From contig CM106586.1 in the NCBI GenBank assembly GCA_048013815.1, positions 6,944,001-7,008,000 on the forward strand: 64,000 nucleotides of DNA, given 5' to 3'. Each line of letters starts with the position of its first letter. The stretch's first letter is position 1. The notes beneath the pieces are model-generated. The model was not told where the DNA came from. It was given only the letters and a program-made list of their open reading frames with translations, and did no database searches. This DNA is from Setoptus koraiensis (lineage: Eukaryota; Arthropoda). This document shows positions 35,781-56,806 of the stretch, piece by piece. The translations under genes and the position numbers were made by a program.

Positions 35781-37604
35781 GAAGCCGAGCTAACGTTGTG
35801 GCGTTATTTACTGTATTTATTAATACAGTAATACATTAATAATAACACATACATGATATCGTGAGTGACATATGTTATCACGTGCCAAATTAGAATGAAC
35901 ACGACAGTAGTTGATAGTGAATAATAAACAACAACAATAGGCTGCACAGTTTGCAGTCTAGGCGGCTCACAATTACTTTGGCCGCTTGCAGCGTTACGCA
36001 AGCCGCCGGCACGAGCTAGCTTAAACTGGCTCGTGCACTTGTGAGCTCCATTGTGCCCATGCAATCAATCTAACGAAATGTCTATCTAATTGCTTGCCAG
36101 CCAGCTCGTTGTTTGTATGGTGGCGCGTCGCGCGCGCGTGGGTGTCCTCTCCACTTGTGACCATCTTATTCATCTTATCCGTCTGTGCGTCTATGCGTCT
36201 ATGCGTCTATCCTTCCATCCGTCTATCCGTCCGTTGGGCTGTTGCGACGCAACCGAGCCGCCACATATACACTTGTGCATGTATAGAGGGCGCTGGCGGG
36301 CTGGCCTATCCTTGCAGAGTCTATGAGAGAGACACACACACAGATGAAAAGTGTGTTTGGGCAATTTAATTAAACAATCATCTTGCCAACCAATTGTGTC
36401 AACAGCTCACTTTTCTTGTCCTAATCAGATTACTCACAACTGCTGAATTTGTGCAACAGTGCACACACACACACACACACACGCACGACGCCAATATGCG
36501 ACTCATGGCGTGTCAAATATACTTGCTGATACAACTCTCAATATGGAACCGGATCACATTTCAAAAGGAATGATTTTCGCCCAGTCGCCGGCCCCTCGCC
36601 GGCAGGCTCGAAGCGCGACTTTTGGCGACAATCTTGCCAAGCCATTGGTGCATTTGTATCGCGTGGCATGACACAAAACTAGCGAGACCATCGAGCAGCA
36701 ATGCTCCATGCTCCGCTTATAACCAGCCAGCCGGTCAGCCGCAAGCGCCCGAGAGCGGGCCCCAGCGAGCCGGCGCCGAGCCTTGCTTTACGACATAAAA
36801 TGAGCGAGCCAGCACAAACAAAGTTGGCCAGTTTCTCTCTCTCTCTCTCTCTCTCTGCCAGCTCGGTACGAAACTATCAGTTATTACGCACACTAGCAAA
36901 TGATAGATAAGCCCAAACTAACTACAGCCCAAAAAAGTAGAGCTCGCAGACAGAATGTTATTAGTGTGTGTGTGTGTGTTGTGCATCAATTGCGCATAAA
37001 ATTAAATATTTGAATATACCGATGAGCAATTGCCCAGACGAACGACTGGAATGCAATCGCCAATTGATATCTACTATCTTGGCAAGATAATAACATTGAG
37101 TGTGTGCTATGTATATAATGTTATGTAAGAGAGGTACGCGCGAGACACCATCAGCCCAGAGCCGAGAGCCGACAGCTGGCGCTAGTGCCGGTGAAGCCTG
37201 CGGTATTGTTGTTGGCAAGGCAAGGTGCCCCGGCAAAGCAGTAAAGCGGTTGTTAAATGGATGACCAAACAGTAGATAAAAGTAGTGCTGGCAGACGCAC
37301 CACAGAAGGGAGAGGGAGCGAGTGAGAGAGAGGGGAGTTTGTCGGAGAAGAACAAAAACTCTTGCTCTCTTGTGCATAAGTAATAATGTGTAAGCTGGCG
37401 GCCCCGGCAGCGTATTCTGTCGAAGCCAATGGCCTCAATACAACAACTAATGGTACAAATGGTGGTATCGGTGTTATCGTCGTCACACCAACGCTTACAT
37501 CCGACGCTTGCATCCAGCCCTGCTGCCAATTGAGCGAGCACCAGCACTTATCTTGTTAGAGAGAGAGAGAAAAAGAAAACTTAGTTGCCCCTCGAAAGAG
37601 GCCC

Positions 37605-37608
<4 letters not shown>

Positions 37609-37650
<42 letters not shown>

Positions 37651-37671
37651 CGCACACACACACACACACAG
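37609..37671. repeat. (CA)n microsatellite
   Basis: CA run with a few CACG steps. Another CA run is at 36462-36483. Confidence 0.9.
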
Positions 37672-38230
37672 ATTGTCTCTATCCACTTATGGGCTATCCA
37701 ACTCTGGCGAGATGAGGCCAGAGCCTATGTGTGAGGCACGCGCGCGCGTACCCCCCCCCACCCTCCAATAGTAAAATTGCAACCGCGATCGCCAGATTTA
37801 CTTCATGTTCGGCCCGTTGAGCCGTCCCTGAGTGGGCCCCAAACACATCCAGCTCGTTCTCAGCGTGGCGCCGTGCCGTGCTTTGTAATTATTTCAGTGA
37901 TAACGACAATTCACGATAATTCACTGATAAATGCAATAGAGGAATGTTCAAGTAAGCTTGTCTTGTCAAGTATAGCGCTACGTTTCTTTCCACTCGTAAA
38001 TAAAATGAGTTTAACTAGCACATTGCTTACGAGTACCAGCTAGCCAACCAGAGTGGCCCTTACGTGTGTACGCGTGCCACTTGAAATTAAATTATTCGCA
38101 AATTAGCAAAACGTGACACATTGACTTACTAAATTGAGAATTCCTAATAGTTACTTTAATCTAATTTGTTTACAATGTGATTGAAATTATCGCAATCATA
38201 TCATCTTTTAGGTTTTGTAAAATTTGTGTG

Positions 38231-41200
38231 TTAAAACAATTTAAATGTGATGGATGAATAATTAAATAATTTATACCATCCTATAACAATACTCGATAAG
38301 TTCAGATCATCCAACTGTATCTGAACAATACCCATTAGAGCTTTTCTGTCCATTCTACCGTAGTCGCCCCAAACAATAATCTGCGTGTGACACGTAACAA
38401 ATAACAATAGCAATAGTAAATAAAGTAGATAAATAGAGAATGAGTTTCATGATATCTCAGTTGGGGTCATATGACTTTGTGCTTCACGATGAAAGTTGAA
38501 ATATTTACCTGTAGAATACATTGTCGATAGTCTTCGTGGAATGTTAACTGCTGCTGATAAAGTGGATCCAGGGTCTTCCTAGCAGCAGCCGTTTTTGCTT
38601 TGGCCAGACACTTTCTGCCCTTCATGAGGTAAACTTTCACGTAAGGGGCTACATTGAATGCATTAGATTTAAAAAGCAAAGGTTCATTCAAGGTTAAATA
38701 GAATATCGAGGCGGTTAGTGGCAGTAAAGGCATAAGATTATTTGCTAATTACGCAATTAATTAATTAAGCAATTGACAAAATGGCTCACCTGGCAAAGTC
38801 TTGCCTCCTGGCTTTGACTGAAGTTTGCGAGCTCGAATCACCTCTACCTCTAGATTGCCCTTTCTATCACTCAGGCTCAATTGTATATCTCCTAGATAGG
38901 GCGACGCGAGAGCTTGTCGCGAAACTATCTGCCCGGCACCCAAGCCCTCGACAAAACTTGATGTTGGGTCGTGAGCCTGGAATCTCGACGACGCTTGTAT
39001 CCAGCTGACAGTCGCACAGAATAGGATGAAGAGTATGGAAGAGGAGATGAGATGATATAATGAGTCAACATGTAATAATAATCGCATAATATTAATGAAT
39101 AATAGGATGCAACTTACTTGGCTCCGCTCTCGCCGCTCATACTGCCCTCGCCGTCGGACGACATACTGGTGGTCTGTTTGACCAAATGTTTCACTTCATG
39201 TGGCGCTACCTCCTCACTTCGATGAACACTAAAAGAGGTCACCTGTTTCTTTCGGAATCCAAGCCTCTTCTTCGTGCCTGTTTTTACACGTGTCACATGA
39301 GTATATTTGGGGTGTGAATATCACAATACGCGAATAAATTTCGTATCAATAATTTGCAAATAAGCATTACGGTAGCATTGTTACTTGGGACACATGTAGA
39401 CGACAAGGACAAACTTACCTGAAAGACTCAATTGAGTGGTGCTGTTGCTCTTCTTCGAAAGACCTCCCGGGCCAATTTGGCCGCTAGTACCCGTGTTACC
39501 GGAATTAGTGGCACCCGTTTGTGACTTCAAGCTCTGACTTGAGCCGCCACCCTCACCTATGCTCTTATCACTAGAATTTTGTTGTAGTTGTTGACTATGA
39601 TGCTGACTCCTATGACTTCGCTTGCCGTCTCGCTCTTTGCTATAAACACTTTTGTCTTTATCTGGGCCACCACCACCGTCAGTCAGACTACCTTCGGCCT
39701 CTCTAGATGAATGATGATCACGACTTGAACTAGTTGTGGCGGCAACATTTGCTGTCATTGATGCTGTTGTTGTTGCGCATGTCGTTGTTGTTGGTGCGAC
39801 AGCACCTGTCGCTGATAATGATGATGATTGAGGTACGGATTGCTGATTAGACGTAGCTGTTGATGAAGTTTTAGACGGATATACTGGACTTTGATGAAGC
39901 TGATGGTGCTGAGCACTGCTGCCCGCCACTACCGCCGCTTGTTTATTCGAATGTTGATGTTGGTGTTGTTGCTTCTGTTGTTGCTGCTGTGAGAGGTGAT
40001 GATGATGATGATGATGATGGGAGCCAGTGATATTAAACTCGGCCGCCGTTATGCTGCCACCTAAAACGGGTGCAAGCTTCGACGAGCCAGACATTTGGCC
40101 AATAACAGCATCAGATAAATGTGTGTCAGACAAAAGTGATATATTGCTTGCGTCGCTTTTTGATGCCAGTGAGCTAGATTGATCCGACTCGTCGTCACTT
40201 TGTTCCAAATTGTATCTATGTGATAAATGTTGTCTTCTATGGTGTGCATGCATTCTACTCGTGTTTTGAGGCTCACCCTGAGATGGTATATTTTGTTGTG
40301 TCCTTCTATTAGGTGGACATTCTTCACTATTTGTCCGCTGATAATCATGATAATGAGCACGCTCAGAGCCACTTCTCGTGCCATAAACAGGCGCTGACGT
40401 TCTACCGTCAAACGTGACACCCTTGTTGCTTCTGCCAGTACTTCCGGTTGCCATTGCACTTGTTTGCTGCTGTTGCTGCTGCATGTATGATGATGTTGGA
40501 TGCTGGACAGTGGCCGCACTGCGATGCTTTCGATGTTGACTAGAAGATTGTGATGGTATTACGGTTTGTGATGGCACTACTTTTGACATGAATTGTTGCT
40601 GCTGCTCTAATTGTTGTTGCTGATGATGTTGCTGTTGTTGTTGTGCATGATGATGGGGCGACTGATTAGAAACAATTACCTGCTGTTGATGACTAGCAGT
40701 TGAAGTTGGCTGCTGCTGCTGCTGCTGTTGATGATGATGACGGTTGTGTCGATTAGACTTCTTTGGTTGCGGATGAGCGTAATAAAGCTTATTATGGTAA
40801 ATAGATGAAAGGCCTCGTGTGTTCAACTCACTATCACTACCCATAGCCATTATTGGCTGATTTTGCTGGAAATGGATAACTCTTGGATCGTAAAATTGAA
40901 GATGGTGATTGATGGGGCCGACATGGGGCGGCTGTGGTTGTTGCTGTTGTTGTTGTTGCTGCTGCTGCTGTTGTTGCTGGTGATGGTGAGGATGATGATA
41001 ATATTGATTGGGTGGATGATCGTGTTCATTTAGGTCATGCTGTTTAACTATCACCGAACGATTGTGTTGGTCAGTTATATTTACTGATGGACGTTGTAGA
41101 TGCTGCTGCTGTTGTTGTTGTTGTTGTTGATGATATGGTTGTTGCTGTTGTTGTTGTTGTGGCGGAGGCGGAGCTTGGTTGTGTTGATGGTGATGATGAT

Positions 41201-43067
41201 GGTGGTGGTGTTGATGGTGGTGAGGAGAATGTTGATATTGTGATTGAGATTCAGATAAAATTTGATGATCTCTCACCCAAGAATCAACGATATTGCACCT
41301 ACTGCGCGGGCCAACTAGCGTATCATCTATGTTGCTCATTGTTTCCATTTGTTGTTGACCATAGTTCATTGTTGCTGGTGTTGTGGTTGTCGTTGTTGTT
41401 GTTGGTTCCATCAATTCTAAACTCGATTGATGTTGCATAAAATGATTGGATGAACGACGACCGGAATGATGAGTGATCAAATGATCATGCGATTCGCCCA
41501 CAAGACGGCTTGCTGTTGGAGGAATGAGTGGCAATTGTCGTCTAGACAGTCGTTGTTGCTGTTTTGCCATTAGTGACAATGCTGACGATGCCGCCTGCTG
41601 ATGCAATATTGGATTTGATGAGCCGGAAGCTAGCGAATGAGGTCCCATTAATGGATCAACTTTTGGCAAACAACTCATACCCGTTGTGGCGCTCATACCT
41701 GTATCGGTTGATCTGGCCAACGGCTCACTCTGACGCAATGACATTGCTGGCAATTGTTGTATCAATTGTTGTTCGTCCGAACAATCATCTTGCTCGGGCA
41801 AAATGTTTATCGAACGCTCAAAGGATCTGCCTATGCGAGCCAGGTGATCAACCTGATCTTGATATTGTAAATTGGTGTGTAAAGGATTGCGAGCCACCGG
41901 ATATTGATTGCTGCTATTAGGCTGTTGTTGATCATCTCCGAACGAGCTGTGCTGGGAATGTGACATCATGGCCGGATGATGTTGGTGATGATGAATATCA
42001 CCGATATAGTCAGCTGATGAACTTGGCGCATTTCTGGGTGGCGGTGGCAGCGGTTCAATATGATGATATGATGATCTCATATAATTAGGAGGCACATGGT
42101 GTGACGAAGACACAGAGGTGGGCGATATGGAGCGCTGGCGTGCGTCCGCTGTGGGCGTACTAGAGCTCTTTTGGAACACGGGCCGGTTTCTAATATTTCC
42201 ACTTACGATCTCGCTAGTTGTTGCTTGATTATTATCCATTTGGGCGGCAAGCTGAGGATTGTAGGAGACCGACGATGAGGACGAAGCCATTGGATTGGCG
42301 CCAATGCCGTGCGCACCCGACAGGGTAGCGCAACTAATAGAACCAAATGAGGCCTGTTGAACGGGCAAAGAGATGGGCTCCTCTAGGCTATAATCTGAGC
42401 TTCCGCCAAGCGTTGTGCCTGAGCCTAGCCAGGCTCTATTTTCGGCGTAATTTGGTAACGAGGAGCTAATAGCGGGATTTTGATTGAATAAATATCTCAG
42501 TTTAGGTAAATGGCCCCTATTAATAATATTGCCGCTATCATCGAAGCCTGCGCTTGCGGTTCCGGCTCGTCCCGTGTAACATTGGCTAGGATCGCCCGAA
42601 CCCGTAATATAACCATGACTTGTTCCGCTATGATCCACCATACCGCCCCCCTGTCCGCCTGCCAATGGGCCTAAGCCCGGCAATGGAGTTGGTCTGCTGC
42701 TCGATATAGTTGGGGCATAATAGCCGCTATCACCGCTAAATACCATTAATGACTTCATAGAGGCCCTATGATGGGTGTGTTTATCATTGGTTGTTCCGAT
42801 GGACGACTGATGCTCCAAGGGCTGAGGCTGTTGTTGTTGTTGTTTGTTACCTGGCAGCTGTTGGGCAACATTTGTCACATTGGCGGCTACATTAGCACCG
42901 ACAGCGCCAATTAAAGCCAAATTGCAACTAGACGACGACGATTGCTGCTGCTGAAGACTGTGATGCTGATGGTGGTGGTGGCGTTGTTGTTGCTGGTGTT
43001 GTTGCTGTTGTTGCTGTTGCTGTTGATGATGGTGTTGTTGTTGTTGGAGGTGATCTTGTTGTGACAT
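38231..43067 (-). CDS. Rim: RIM-like C2B protein, copy B
   Basis: Five exons, 39419-43067, 39118-39277, 38790-38983, 38509-38648 and 38231-38380, give 1430 residues with phase kept throughout; internal exon lengths of 160, 194 and 140 bases equal those of copy A. The start MSQQDHLQQQQ is preceded in frame by a stop at 43086-43088. The long first exon is Gln/His/Ser-rich, with GHLPKLRYLFNQNPAISSS shared with copy A. The C2B region reads LGDIQLSLSDRKGNLEVEV, LPAPYVKVYLMKG, KTLDPLYQQQL and IIVWGDYGRMDRKALMG. The terminal exon is shorter than in copy A: after KLFNYSS it ends in ITFKLF, whereas copy A runs on for about 20 more residues. No PDZ, zinc finger or C2A is visible. Role inferred as vesicle-release scaffold; could resemble vertebrate C2B-only gamma-RIMs. 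Confidence 0.8.
40361..41615. repeat. Near-identical tract shared with RIM-like copy A
   Basis: Partner of 15183-16429. The tract lies wholly inside the long exon; its ends are marked by renewed divergence (GAGCACGCTC against GAGCCCGCTC at one end, GGATTTGATG against GGATTCGGTG at the other). Confidence 0.85.
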
Positions 43068-44054
43068 GCCATAGGCAACGGGCAGCTAATAAGCGCTACC
43101 AAATAAACTGTCGCTTGTATCGGCCAATAGGCGCCATGTTTTCTATTTGCAATGAAAGAAAATTCAAACAACAGCAATAATGCTATATGATGATGATGCT
43201 GGCATACATATACATGTATATATGTATGTGTGTATTATATGTATATTATATGTATACATATAATATATTGGAGAATTGGAAAATTGGAAAATCAATTTGT
43301 TGTCTTGGCTTGTCTCGCTTGTTTGTAAAATAACAACAACAACCACAGCGACTATTGCAACAACCACCACCACCTCGACAACAACAACAACAATGCTAAT
43401 AATAATACTAATAGTGCTGATAATAATAATGATAATAATGCTGGAATTTGTTGTTGACCGACTTGGGCAATTTGCTATAGATTTGCTTATATAATAATAT
43501 AAATTGGTATATATCTATTTATGTGTATTGGTCGCCGTTGAACTAAGTGTGGCTGTGACCACGCAAGGCGCTCAAAAGCTTCGAACGCACAGCTCGCAAC
43601 ACGCACACGCACACGCACACACACGCACACGTAAGCAAGCAAGCTCTTGTGTGCATCTTGTGCCCCAAGCGCCTCATGTGCCTCTCGTGTGGCCCCTTTC
43701 TACCACCAGGATCGCTTCAGTCGGTTTGCGCACCCGCAAACCGATCTGCCCGAACCCGCCGAACCGGTCACGCCCCACACACAAACCGCTCGGGCTTGCA
43801 TTGGCGGGCCGAGCACAAACTGAGCGTGCGCACACCGATGAAAGCGGCCGCTGGCGGCAAAAAAGGGCCAATTGAGGCACATGAGGCACACAATGCACAA
43901 GACGCGCACAGGAACCTGTACGCGTGCCAACCTGTGCGTTCGAAGCGCCAGACGGGGGCGCCTTGTGTGTGCGCGGTCACAACCGTCGGAGGTTCAGCGG
44001 TGACCAGCGCGCACACACACTCACACGCGCCCGTTCGATTTGTGCGGTTTTGCC

Positions 44055-44057
<3 letters not shown>

Positions 44058-44113
<56 letters not shown>
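44058..44113. repeat. (CA)n microsatellite
   Basis: A pure run of about 28 CA units. Confidence 0.9.
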
Positions 44114-44116
<3 letters not shown>

Positions 44117-45280
44117 CTCGATATTCCTCAAGCTTGCATCAGCCAGCCAGCTATACATATCTCTGCCATACATAGGCGCTCTGTCTAGCCAGCAGCTCGA
44201 CCGTGCACCGTGCACCGAGCTCGTGTGACGTGCAGCGGATATGTATGGATATCCATGGCATGGCATGGCGACATACTGTGGCCCCACTTTGGCCCCACAC
44301 AAGCGGCGCACGCGCAACGGCAGGGGGAAAGATTGCGCAGCAGCTTTCAGTGAGCTCGCCATGGTACGCGCGCTCATGCGCTTTCTTCCTTCATAGCGAG
44401 GGGGCCCCCAATCACGGCTGCTGCTGCTGCCACCCGTTCTGTTGCGCCCAGCCAGCGTGGTGCACGCACCACTTGCGCGCACCACACTGGCTGTGCAGCG
44501 CACGCCATTGTAATGGGGCAAGATCGCCGGAAACTGATGTGTGTGTGCACTTTGTGTACTGTGCACTTTGTTGTTCCAGCGGGCCCACTACGGTAACTAG
44601 AGCAGCAGCCAGCACCGTGGCACGGCAACAAAGCAGCGGCAGCCAGTTGGCCCAGTTGGGGCCCAGCAAAGCGCGCGCGTCTCGCCAAAAGAAACGAGCC
44701 CAAGAAGGAGCGCGAGTCTCGCGCACCGTCTCAAGTGTCGCGAGCGCCTGGCGAATTGGGGCCACCACGAGCAGCTTGCGCGCGTGCAATTGTGTCGCCA
44801 ATGGCAGGCCAAGACAACACACACTGGCAGCACTGGCTTGGCGTTTGTTGTTGTTCTCGCAGCAATGCCGATGTAACTGGCACTGTGCACATTCACTTTG
44901 CGAGCAAGCCAGCCGCTTGCACCAGCGTGCAGCGTTATTGAGATGGGTGCAGCGCGCGTCAAGCAGTAATTACGCTGCACCAAACAAGAGGGCGCCCACG
45001 CTGCTGCGTGACGGTGGCTGCACTCTGTGTCACAGAGTCTGTGAATCATGATTGGTCCACGGGCACATGCTGCCACCTGGCGAGCGGCCACGCAATCGAT
45101 GGGCGAGTGAGACAGTGGCCACAAACAAACATGTGCCACAGGTAAGCCGGCTCACGTGTCACCTGTCGGCGGTGCCTTACCGACGCAGCTCGACATGGCG
45201 ACAAACAAATAGCGACAACAAGTTTTTTAATTATTAACTCAATTTATGTTTCATTCTATCGAATCGCTTCGATTTAATAC

Positions 45281-45308
45281 GATCTTCTGCGGGCTCAGGC
45301 AGAAGATC
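45281..45308. repeat. 10-bp stem inverted repeat
   Basis: GATCTTCTGC and GCAGAAGATC are perfect reverse complements around an 8-base loop. Short additional pairing (GATTT with AAATC) is possible outside the stem. No T-run or gene end is attached, so the function is unknown. Confidence 0.5.
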
Positions 45309-47013
45309 AAATCACGGCGAGGCGCACAAACGACGATCAATCGCATCACTTCTGATTCACAAGTTCTGATTCGCAAGTTGTGAATGCGAGTGATCGCTAC
45401 AGTACGAAAACATCAAGTGTGGCCGTGTCATTGGTTCAACCTTGAATCGTGGTCGTCTCGTCGCGGCGACTTGCACCCCCCCCCACCGCTGCCCCTCCGC
45501 TCAATCAATAAGACTAATTAATCAATCATGAGTCATTCAACTTTTTCCCGGCACCGACGGCAAGCTGCTCGATGGGAGCTGTACTCGCACCTAGTCGCAC
45601 CACAACTCGCCATCATGCACCGACACGACAGAGTGTTTTTCTCTAGACTCGACACTCGACACTGGCGAGCCGCCAAACACTGTCGAGTTCGCGCGCGCGA
45701 TCGCCACACTTTGGCGCCAAAATACCCCGCTAGCCTATATGTGCTGATGGGCTAGCAAAAATTGCTACATTTTTCGTGTAAGTGCGCTCAGTGTCACACA
45801 GTAAACAAAGTAGCACTAGATGAGACGATATTGATACTAATTAGTTGATTAATAAAAGTGAAAACGCTCAAAGTGAAGTGCAACAGTCACGCGAGTCGTC
45901 GTTACAATTTTTCTTCGTTGCTTGCTTGTGGGCTCACCTGTTGTTGTTGGTGCTGCTGTTGCTTTTGTGTCATGACGCAAGTAAACGCATATTCTATATA
46001 CATATTACATATAATTTTATAATTACAAAGCCAATCAACATTATTTGTGTTTTGTCCGTCGTCGCGTTCATTTGATCGGCGACGACAACAGCGATTCGTC
46101 TGAATTGTTGTTGACTTGTTGTTTACGAATGTTGCGAAAGAGAGGAGCGCTGCATAAATAACTAGTTGGTTTATTGACCTCACACAGCGAAGCATGGCCA
46201 GTGTTTACTACTACCTGTTTTCTGTCGCTGTCTCTCTCTCTCTCTTTTCTTTTTCGAAGCTCCACAAAGCAACCTAATGAGCGTCTGAGAATTCTGCGCT
46301 CCACACACACACGACAAGAAAACAACAACAAACCGACATATAAACAAACAAACAAACAACCTGTCGCTTGGCTCGAAGCAGCTTGGCTTGGCCACTCGTT
46401 CATCTGATACAAATCGAGTGCCTGCTGCCACCGCACAACAACAACAACGACACCGATAACGATAACATATAATAACAACAGCAACAGCAACAGCAACGAC
46501 GACAACAACAACCCATAGTGACCCGATGTCTGCCGACGTTTTTGGTTTGCTCGAATCGGAGGTTGCGAATGGCGCCAATGGCGAGCTATGTTGTGTAGAC
46601 AGCCGACAAGTTGGTTGGACTGAGTGGCGCTGATTCATTTGAAAAACCACCGACAATATCATTGCGGCAATAATATTTATTGCCGCATGTAATGTTAATG
46701 GAATGAGCGATATCGATAAGACAAGCGAGAAAAGAGCGGCGAAAGAGACGCGCGTCGTTGAGATTAAGATTTGTTTATTATTAACTAGTTAATTAATTAG
46801 TTGTGATGGTGCTGCTGCTTGCGTGGTTTAGTGCCAGTTTAGTCTACGTTGATCAATCATACACTCCATTTGTTTGTCATGTTTGGTACACTTGCGCAAG
46901 TGTGTGTGTGTGTGTCAGGTGTTTACCACCAACAACATTTATATAGGAACATGTGATGCGATTGTGCATGCAAGCATGCCAATGCCGAAAAGAGCTAATT
47001 AGAGGCGCACTAA

Positions 47014-55419
<8,406 letters not shown>

Positions 55420-55422
55420 TCT

Positions 55423-55453
<31 letters not shown>

Positions 55454-56142
55454 GTGGGTGCTCTATGGTCTTGCTGTTGGCTGTTTCTATGTTCTCTCTC
55501 TGTCTGAGCTGTCGTTGTGTTGCGGCGTTGAGAGCGACGAGGCAAGTTGCGACTCACTCAATCGCTACTTAATTACTTTTTTCTTGCAATTACTATTCTC
55601 TATGTGTTAGTGTGTCTCAACTTTTTTCTCTCAGTCAACTTTGAGTGTGTTCACTTTCGCTCACTTGTTGTCGGTGACTCAACTCAAATGATTGTCAGTT
55701 TGTTGTTGGTGACCCGGCGTTAGGCAGCAACGCGCTGAGCGACGACGATGTGAAAGTGCACATATAAACAACTTGATATTTGATATATATTTCTCATGAT
55801 TTTATACACTCACACATGTGTCTCAAACACTGTGTGCGTGTGTGTGTGTGTGTGTGCGTGTGTGTGTGTTCGGCGCGATATGAGAATCACTCGCACTTCT
55901 TTCGCTGCGAACACACACACACACACGCACACAGATAACTTTCATCTTTTTATGCGCAGATCTAATCACTTGTGTCACAAATGTGTGTCTGCGCATAATT
56001 GAAAACTTGAACAAAGTTATCGCTACACCTTGACAGAGTGTGGCAAACAACCAGTGATGCCACTGTCGACCCCCACTCTCTTTCCACTGCCAGAGGAGAC
56101 AGTGCACAGAAGCGAGTGCCGAGAGAACGCCGAGAAGAAGCG

Positions 56143-56246
56143 ATTCGAAGCAGCCATTCGAAGCAGCCAGTCGAAGCTGCGATGCGAAGAAGCCTTTCGA
56201 AGCAGCCATTCGAAGCTGCGATGCGAAGAAGCGATGCGAAGAAGCG
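56143..56246. repeat. 13-bp minisatellite, eight units
   Basis: Units of ATTCGAAGCAGCC with variants CTGCG and AAGCG at the end and ATGCG at the front. Thirteen bases is a frame-shifting unit, so coding use is unlikely. Confidence 0.85.
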
Positions 56247-56690
56247 ACGCAGCGGTGAGACCAAGAACGACTCGACGAACAGCCCGAAATCAAACTGTTG
56301 GTCGGTTCGTCACACTTTGCACACTTGCTGGCGCTCCATTCCCATCATGACACCTTGTTATTGTTTATTGTGCATAATTAATGCGCCCCGGCGCAGCCTG
56401 TCTGTGCACCGAATTGTGTCTATATTTGCACTTGCTCCCTATATCTCTACACATATCTCCCCGCATCTCCCCGCATCGCTCTATATCTCTATGTCTCTCC
56501 ATATCTCTCTATATGGCCACAAGGTGGCCCAAGTGGCCACAAATATAGACCCGATCAGTGCGATATGGTCGCTCGCAGCAAACACAAATCACGCCAACAC
56601 ACTTTTCTCGACCGCCAAATAATGCCCATCGCACCGATGCTGATAAAAATCATAAATGTCGCCTCATCTGCCACTTCCGGCCGATGTCGT

Positions 56691-56806
56691 TTTCGTCCGA
56701 AAATTGTTCCGTTTTTGTCCGAAAAATTTTTCGTTTTTGTCCGAAAATTTTTTCGTTTTCCTCCGAAAATTTCTTCGTTTTCGTCCGAAAATTTTTTCGC
56801 TCTTCT
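56691..56806. repeat. 22-bp tandem repeat of palindromic units
   Basis: Five units, each holding TTTTCGTCCGAAAA, in which TTTTCG pairs with CGAAAA. The array is therefore both tandem and self-complementary, and is open on both strands. Confidence 0.8.

Larger units (their letters stand above)
20663..38230. other. 17.5-kb gene-free, partly GC-rich, repeat-rich spacer
   Basis: No exon with a recognisable domain was found on either strand. From about 22.8 to 29.5 kb it is strongly GC- and CpG-rich, which keeps many frames open by chance. Short self-complementary GGCC runs recur (21586-21600, 22892-22904, 28548-28564, 30119-30133). The plus-strand block 26889-26935 has GGTATAAGTA followed by GTCAGTG, a possible orphan core promoter. 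Several GAGGGCGC-type motifs resemble CTCF sites. On the minus strand this spacer is downstream of RIM-like copy B and upstream of copy A, so it may hold copy A's promoter or untranslated exons. Confidence 0.5.
43068..47013. other. Spacer upstream of RIM-like copy B
   Basis: Bases 43090-43495 still align with the copy A exon at about 17690-17945, so the duplication reaches beyond the copy B start codon. Here the sequence is closed by stops in the frame that stays open in copy A. The rest has CA and CAA repeats and no recognisable coding sequence. Open frames at 43649-44188 and 44203-45051 are low complexity. An AGAGGGCGC motif is at 44987-44995. Confidence 0.55.

Noticed and set aside
44203-45051. 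282-codon plus-strand frame
   Set aside because: Low-complexity Ala/Arg/Ser composition, no family resemblance, overlapped by equally long minus-strand frames.
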